Source: Actinomycetota bacterium
Lineage (GTDB): Bacteria > Actinomycetota > Actinomycetes > Streptosporangiales > Streptosporangiaceae
Assembly: GCA_003242605.1 (NCBI GenBank)
Contig: QGUZ01000182.1
Coordinates: 1 to 9,965, forward strand
Direction of reading: 5' to 3'
Length of the DNA: 9,965 nt
The position numbers and the translations under genes are program-made. The stretch's first letter is position 1. The number at the start of each line of letters is the position of its first letter. Positions 6,512 through 9,965 of the stretch are shown here, piece after piece. Below the pieces are notes generated by a model. That model saw nothing but the letters and a program-made list of their open reading frames with translations, was not told where the DNA came from and made no database searches.

Positions 6512-6786
6512 TCGTCCGCATCATGGGGGAGGGCCAGGTCGAGATCGACTCCGCCGACCTGGACGCGCTCAACGTCCTCGACGGCGAGCTGGAGGCCGCG
6601 ATCGAGGCCGGTGACGAGGCCGAGTTCCGCGCCAAGCTGCACGCGCTCCTCGACAAGGTGCGGCAGGTCGGCAAGCCGCTGCCGGACGACTCGCTGGAGC
6701 CGTCCGAGCTCATCCTGCCGCCGGCCGACGCGGCCATGGACGAGGTCCGCGCCATGCTCGGCGACCAGGGCCTGATCCCGGGCTGA
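6508..6786 (+). CDS. pspAA: PspA-associated protein PspAA
   Basis: 92-residue acidic cytosolic protein matching the actinobacterial PspAA family, which is found next to pspA. Hallmarks are MIVRIMGEGQVEI (1-13), LDALNVLDGELEAAIEAGDEAEF (18-40), LLDKVRQVGKPLPDD (47-61), EPSELILPPADA (64-75) and EVRAMLGDQGLIPG (79-92). Its role is not biochemically established; comparative genomics ties it to PspA membrane-stress modules. Start is GTG at 6508, which overlaps the pspA TGA as GTGA, so the two are translationally coupled; GGGGGAGGG lies just upstream as ribosome binding site. Two strong hairpins follow within 80 bases, so pspA-pspAA may form a dicistron distinct from the htpX pair. Confidence 0.93.
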   Translation: MIVRIMGEGQVEIDSADLDALNVLDGELEAAIEAGDEAEFRAKLHALLDKVRQVGKPLPDDSLEPSELILPPADAAMDEVRAMLGDQGLIPG

Positions 6787-6806
6787 CGCCCGGCGCGCCC
6801 GGTGGT

Positions 6807-6861
6807 CCGGGCCCCGGCTCCCCGGGGCCCGGGACGGGTCGTGCCCGCCGCCACGGGCACG
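6807..6861 (+). terminator. Double hairpin after pspAA
   Basis: First stem is CCGGGCCCCGG / CCGGGGCCCGG (6807-6817 with 6822-6832), 11 perfect base pairs around a CTCC loop. Second stem is CGTGCCCG / CGGGCACG (6840-6847 with 6854-6861), 8 base pairs around a 6-base loop. They lie 20-75 bases after the pspAA stop. Tandem U-less hairpins of this kind are plausible terminators or 3'-end stabilisers that would lower expression of the downstream htpX-pspAB pair. A T-rich patch (6877-6887) follows about 15 bases later. Confidence 0.55.
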
Positions 6862-6960
6862 CCCGCTGTGCGCACGTCTTCTTTATTGCCAGGTTCTTCA
6901 CAGGGGGGAGCTGACATCCAGGTGACGGCGGCGTCGCGGAGAACGGCGGCCCGGCGGGCG

Positions 6961-6966
6961 AGGAGG
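6961..6966 (+). promoter_or_regulatory. Ribosome binding site of htpX
   Basis: AGGAGG, the full consensus core, ends 8 bases before the ATG at 6975 and fixes that start over the next ATGs at 6978 and 7020. Confidence 0.75.
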
Positions 6967-6974
6967 GCGGTCCG

Positions 6975-7886
6975 ATGATGCGGACCCGGTACGCGCCCGA
7001 CCGCGGGCTGACGACCCGCATGACGGTCACGTTGTTCCTGCTCGGGCTGCTGTACGTCGCGTTCGTCGCCGTGCTGGTCGCGCTGGGCGTCCGGGCGGTG
7101 GTGGTGCTCGCGCTCGCCGCGGGCCTGCTGCTCGTGCAGTACTTCTTCTCCGACCGCATCGCGCTGTTCGCGATGCACGGGCGCCTCGTCACGCCGGAGC
7201 AGGCGCCCGAGCTGCACGGCATGGTCGACCGCCTCGCGGCGATGGCGAACATGCCCAAGCCCAAGGTCGCGATCGCGGACGCCGACGTGCCGAACGCCTT
7301 CGCGACCGGGCGGAACCGGAAGAACTCGGTGGTGTGCGTCACCACCGGCATGCTGCGGCGCCTGGAGCCGGCCGAGCTGGAGGGCGTGCTCGCCCACGAG
7401 ATGGCGCACATCGCGCACCGGGACGTCGCGGTAATGACGATCGCGTCGTTCCTCGGCATCGTCGCCGGGCTGATGACCCGGATCGCGCTCTACAGCGGGT
7501 TCGGCGGCGGCCGCGGGAACCGCAACGGGGCGCCGATCGGGCTGCTCATCCTGCTCGTGTCGGCCGTGGTCTACGCGGTGAGCTTCCTGCTCACCCGGGC
7601 GCTGTCCCGGTACCGGGAGCTCGCCGCCGACCGCGGCGGCGCGCTGCTCACCGGGCGGCCGTCCGCGCTGGCGAGCGCGCTCACCAAGGTCAGCGGGGAG
7701 ATGGCCCGCATTCCCACCCGCGACCTGCGGGAGGCCGAGCCGTTCAACGCCTTCTACTTCGCGCCCGCGCTGTCCCGGCGCGGCGCGGCGGCCGGGCTCG
7801 CGGCGCTGTTCTCCACCCACCCGCCCCTCGAGCAGCGGCTCGCCCAGCTCCACCGGATCGCCGCCGAACTGGGCCGGGGGGCGTGA
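6975..7886 (+). CDS. htpX: HtpX-like membrane zinc metalloprotease (family M48)
   Basis: Integral membrane zinc endopeptidase with the active site facing the cytoplasm; it degrades damaged or misfolded membrane proteins. 303 residues, standard for HtpX. Two N-terminal transmembrane segments (about 16-34 and 39-57) precede VTPEQAPELHGMVDRLAAMANMPKPKVAIAD (72-102) and the substrate-groove strand NAFATGRNRKNSVVCVTTGML (107-127). Zinc motif HEMAH is at 141-145 (catalytic Glu142), followed by two further hydrophobic segments (about 151-170 and 187-207). The third ligand is Glu215 in SRYRELAADRGGA. STHPPLEQRLAQL (280-292) is the family's C-terminal signature. All catalytic residues are intact. It is 3 bases upstream of pspAB, so the two are one unit; it is 188 bp from pspAA with hairpins between. 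Co-location with PspA fits a joint membrane-quality response. Confidence 0.94.
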   Translation: MMRTRYAPDRGLTTRMTVTLFLLGLLYVAFVAVLVALGVRAVVVLALAAGLLLVQYFFSDRIALFAMHGRLVTPEQAPELHGMVDRLAAMANMPKPKVAIADADVPNAFATGRNRKNSVVCVTTGMLRRLEPAELEGVLAHEMAHIAHRDVAVMTIASFLGIVAGLMTRIALYSGFGGGRGNRNGAPIGLLILLVSAVVYAVSFLLTRALSRYRELAADRGGALLTGRPSALASALTKVSGEMARIPTRDLREAEPFNAFYFAPALSRRGAAAGLAALFSTHPPLEQRLAQLHRIAAELGRGA

Positions 7887-7889
7887 GCG

Positions 7890-8477
7890 ATGCCCCGCTG
7901 GCTCGACATCCTGCTCGGCCGCACCCGGCCCGCGAAGCCCGATCTCGACGCGCTGTTCGCGCTGCCGTCCGCGGCGGTCACGCTGCGGGCGGCCACCGGC
8001 TTCGCGCCCACCGGGACCGGCTCGGTCTGCTTCCGCCCCGCCGAGGGCGGGGCGTTCGCCACGGTCGAGCGGGACATCCGGGCGCTGCTCGAGGCCTCGG
8101 GCGGCCCGGCGGTCGAGCGCGTGGACGACTCCTACGGCTACACCTGGCTGGTGGTCCGCCGCGCCGCGGACGACGTGTCCGGGCTGGTGACCGACCTGCA
8201 CGCGGCGAACAGCTCGCTGGAGCAGGCCGGGTTCGGCCCGTCGCTGCTCTGCTCCCTGGTGGTCTTCGCCGGCACCTCGGATCGGTACGGCGCGGACCGG
8301 CGGATCGCGCTCGTCTACCTCTACAAGCAGGGCACCTTCTACCCGTTCGCGCCGCTCGGCGGGCAGCGCCGCGACAACGTGCTGGAGCTGCAGCTGCGCG
8401 GCGTGCTCGCGGACGAGCTCGCCATCGAGCCCGACCTGTCCCGCTGGTTCCCGGTGTGGGGCGCCCCGGGCCTGTGA
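7890..8477 (+). CDS. pspAB: PspA-associated protein PspAB
   Basis: 195-residue soluble protein matching the actinobacterial PspAB family. Characteristic segments: WLDILLGRTRPAKPDLDALFALPSAAVTL (4-32), TGFAPTGTGSVCFRP (36-50), EGGAFATVERDIRALL (52-67), DSYGYTWLVVRR (80-91), LHAANSSLEQAGFGPSLLCSLVVF (103-126), LVYLYKQGTFYPFAP (142-156), RRDNVLELQLRGVLADELAIEPDLSRWFPVWGAPGL (160-195). No signal peptide or transmembrane helix is visible. Its biochemical role is unknown; it is linked to PspA, PspAA and HtpX by gene neighbourhood. ATG at 7890 follows the htpX TGA after 3 bases, and a GGGGGG run close upstream acts as ribosome binding site, so it is co-translated with htpX. Last gene of the module. 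Confidence 0.93.
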   Translation: MPRWLDILLGRTRPAKPDLDALFALPSAAVTLRAATGFAPTGTGSVCFRPAEGGAFATVERDIRALLEASGGPAVERVDDSYGYTWLVVRRAADDVSGLVTDLHAANSSLEQAGFGPSLLCSLVVFAGTSDRYGADRRIALVYLYKQGTFYPFAPLGGQRRDNVLELQLRGVLADELAIEPDLSRWFPVWGAPGL

Positions 8478-8528
8478 CCGGGCCGGGACGCACCCGGCCA
8501 CCGGCGCGCCGCCCGCGCCGCCCTGCGG

Positions 8529-8555
8529 GCCCGCCGGGCCCGGTGCCCGGCGGGC
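8529..8555. terminator. Perfect hairpin between pspAB and nadA (bidirectional terminator)
   Basis: GCCCGCCGGGC / GCCCGGCGGGC form an 11-bp perfect stem around a 5-base loop (CCGGT) in the 100-bp gap between the two converging stops. There is no U tract on either side, but the position and stability make it the best terminator candidate of the window. Confidence 0.6.
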
Positions 8556-8577
8556 GTGCGACGGCGGACGGGGCGGC

Positions 8578-9732
8578 TCAGGGCAGGGCGAGCATGCGGT
8601 CGAGGGCGACCTTCGCCCAGTGCGCGGTCTCGGGGTCGACGACGATCTGGTTGACCACCCTGCCCTCGGCGAGCGACTCCAGCGCCCACACCAGGTGCGG
8701 CATGTCGATCCGGTTCATCGTGGAGCAGAGGCAGATGCTCCGGTCGAGGAACGAGACCGACTTGTCCGGGTGCCGCGCGGCGAGCCGCTTCACCAAATTG
8801 AGCTCGGTGCCGACCGCCCACGCCGACCCGGCGGGCGCCTCGGCGATGGTGCGGATGATGTACTCGGTCGAGCCGATGTAGTCGGCCTTGGTGACCACCT
8901 CGTGCCGGCACTCCGGGTGGACCAGCACGTTCACGTTCGGGATGCGGGCGCGGACCTCGTCCACCGCCTCGGGGGTGAACCGGCCGTGAACCGAGCAGTG
9001 GCCGCGCCACAGGATCATCTTGGCGTCCCGCAGCTGCTTTACGGTGAGCCCGCCGTCGGGCCGGTGCGGGTCGTAGACGACGCAGTCGTCGAGGGAGAGG
9101 CCGAGCTCGAGCACCGCGGTGTTGCGGCCGAGGTGCTGGTCGGGCAGGAACAGCACCTTCTCGCCCTGCTCGAACGCCCAGGTGAGGGCGCGCTTGGCGT
9201 TGGACGAGGTGCACACCGCGCCGCCGCGGCGGCCGACGAACGCCTTGATGTCGGCCGAGGAGTTCATGTACGTGATCGGCACGGTCACGTCGGCGACGCC
9301 CGCGTCGGTGAGCACGTCCCAGGCCTCCTCGACCTGGTCGAAGGTGGCCATGTCGGCCATGGAGCAGCCCGCGGCGAGGTCGGGCAGCACGACCTTCTGC
9401 GCGTCGGAGGTGAGGATGTCGGCGGACTCGGCCATGAAGTGCACGCCGCAGAAGACGATGTACTCGGCCTCCGGCCGGGCGGCCGCCTCCCGCGCCAGCT
9501 TGAACGAGTCGCCGGTCACGTCGGCGAACTGGATGACCTCGTCACGCTGGTAGTGGTGGCCGAGGACGAACAGCCGCTCGCCGAGCCGTTCCTTGGCCTT
9601 CCACGCACGCTCCACCAGGGCCGGGTCGGAGGCGGGCGGCAGCTCCCCCGGGCACTCCACGCCGCGCTCGCAGTGCGGGTCGGCGCCTTGGCCGAGGATG
9701 AACAGCGGCAGCCGAGTCTGAGTGGTCGTCAC
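8578..9732 (-). CDS. nadA: Quinolinate synthase A
   Basis: Cytosolic [4Fe-4S] enzyme condensing iminoaspartate (from NadB) with dihydroxyacetone phosphate into quinolinate, the first pyridine intermediate of de novo NAD synthesis. 384 residues from GTG at 9732, the long actinobacterial form. Motifs, numbered from a start at 9738: GHHYQRDEVIQFADVTGDSFKLA (60-82), FCGVHFMAESADIL (96-109), AGCSMADMA (123-131), MNSSADIKA (158-166), TSSNA (177-181), FLPDQHLGRNTA (197-208), RGHCSVHGRF (245-254), HPECRHEV (274-281), GTELNLVKRL (310-319), SICLCSTMNRID (334-345). Cluster cysteines are Cys125, Cys248 and Cys336 or Cys338, by alignment with Pyrococcus NadA. The start at 9732 is preferred because AAGGGGG lies 7 bases upstream; GTG at 9738 is only 1 base from it. 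nadB and nadC are not in the window and would normally be cotranscribed downstream, but here a terminator and a converging gene follow. Confidence 0.96.
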   Translation of the reverse strand: MTTTQTRLPLFILGQGADPHCERGVECPGELPPASDPALVERAWKAKERLGERLFVLGHHYQRDEVIQFADVTGDSFKLAREAAARPEAEYIVFCGVHFMAESADILTSDAQKVVLPDLAAGCSMADMATFDQVEEAWDVLTDAGVADVTVPITYMNSSADIKAFVGRRGGAVCTSSNAKRALTWAFEQGEKVLFLPDQHLGRNTAVLELGLSLDDCVVYDPHRPDGGLTVKQLRDAKMILWRGHCSVHGRFTPEAVDEVRARIPNVNVLVHPECRHEVVTKADYIGSTEYIIRTIAEAPAGSAWAVGTELNLVKRLAARHPDKSVSFLDRSICLCSTMNRIDMPHLVWALESLAEGRVVNQIVVDPETAHWAKVALDRMLALP

Positions 9733-9738
9733 GACCAC

Positions 9739-9965
9739 ACCCCCTTGCGCTTGCGGGACTTATCGTCGAACTGACGACTAATGATGACACACCGGCTCCG
9801 GTGCTGCGTTCCGGGGCGGGCGATGCGCGGTACGGCGGGCCGGGGCGGCGCCCCCCCACCCGGCGGCCCTCGGGGGGGGCGGGGGTTTCCGGGTGGTGGA
9901 CAGGGAAGTGTAGCGGGCCGCGGGGGGTGGTAGGTGTCTCTTTTAAACAATTGAAGCTGGCGGAG
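9739..9965. other. Gene-free right end upstream of nadA
   Basis: No supportable gene. After the candidate operator it holds a G/C homopolymer region: seven C (9851-9857) and eight G (9872-9879) that can pair as CGCCCCCCC / GGGGGGGCG (9849-9857 with 9873-9881), followed by GGGGG, GGG and further G pairs that fit a four-tract quadruplex pattern on the plus strand. The last 25 bases turn abruptly AT-rich (CTTTTAAACAATTGAAG around 9939-9955), which may belong to a promoter or the flank of the next, unseen gene. Confidence 0.4.
9760..9781. promoter_or_regulatory. Imperfect inverted repeat upstream of nadA, candidate operator
   Basis: Perfect core TCGTC-N5-GACGA (9763-9777), flanked by TTA on the left and CTAA on the right, giving half sites TTA(G)TCGTC offset by one base. 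It lies 28 bp before the nadA GTG in an AT-richer patch that also offers GATAAG (minus strand) as a possible -10, so a bound repressor would cover the promoter. NAD genes are often controlled by NrtR- or NiaR/NadR-type repressors; I cannot assign one from the sequence. Confidence 0.4.

Noticed and set aside
6258..8501. 747-codon open frame on the minus strand across the Psp module
   Set aside because: It lies antisense to four well-supported genes, is low in complexity (Arg/Gly/Ala/His/Gln-rich) and reflects third-position GC bias. No family resemblance and no ribosome binding site.
8620..9774. 384-codon plus-strand frame opposite nadA, and similar plus-strand frames opposite pepA and the aldo-keto reductase
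   Set aside because: Shadows of strongly conserved genes on the other strand in GC-rich DNA; no recognisable domains.
9940..9965. Start of a tRNA, rRNA or mobile element at the right edge
   Set aside because: The AT-rich 25 bases are too short to identify; no conserved tRNA or terminal inverted repeat pattern is visible.

Overview
The window is very GC-rich DNA (clearly above 70% by eye, with strong G/C at third codon positions), with GTG starts, GTGA gene overlaps and U-tract-free GC hairpins at gene ends. Every recognisable protein resembles an actinobacterial version: a DUF3043 protein, a PspA/PspAA/PspAB set, a CobU with an N-terminal extension, and a long actinobacterial-type NadA. I infer a chromosomal segment of a filamentous, streptomycete-like or Streptosporangiales-like actinomycete. 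I see no transposase, integrase, phage, tRNA, rRNA or CRISPR sequence.

Layout from left to right. (1) Positions 1-3148, minus strand: a 3'-truncated leucyl aminopeptidase (pepA), preceded by a two-gene cobalamin nucleotide-loop unit in which cobU overlaps cobS by GTGA. (2) Positions 3149-3401: a divergent control region with a long hairpin in the cobU leader and a 15-bp tandem repeat carrying evenly spaced GATC. (3) Positions 3402-3608, plus strand: a 68-residue conserved acidic protein of unknown function. It converges on (4) a Kv-beta/YghZ-like aldo-keto reductase, 3680-4684 minus. (5) A DUF3043 membrane protein, 4807-5430 minus, lies divergent to the next block. (6) Positions 5663-8477, plus strand: an envelope-stress module of pspA, pspAA, htpX and pspAB. 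The two halves are separated by a 188-bp gap with two strong hairpins. (7) nadA, 8578-9732 minus, converges on pspAB with a shared terminator-like hairpin. Its upstream region has an imperfect palindrome and, further out, a G-tract-rich stretch.

The genes form three groups. cobU and cobS catalyse consecutive late steps of B12 assembly: activation of adenosylcobinamide, then transfer to alpha-ribazole. PspA/PspAA/PspAB with the membrane protease HtpX form a membrane-damage response unit: PspA coats and stabilises membrane, HtpX removes damaged membrane proteins, and the two partners have no firmly known biochemical role. nadA, pepA and the aldo-keto reductase are separate metabolic or housekeeping genes.

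Most of this is conserved actinobacterial housekeeping, and I do not see a wholly new system. The points most worth a second look are the GATC-phased tandem repeat beside cobU, the CobU N-terminal extension that appears to be a decayed metallo-beta-lactamase fold, a possible 30-codon leader ORF coupled to pspA by ATGA, the palindrome on the pspA/DUF3043 promoter region, and the inverted repeat upstream of nadA. No gene-free stretch exceeds 300 bases; the longest are 3149-3401 and 9733-9965.
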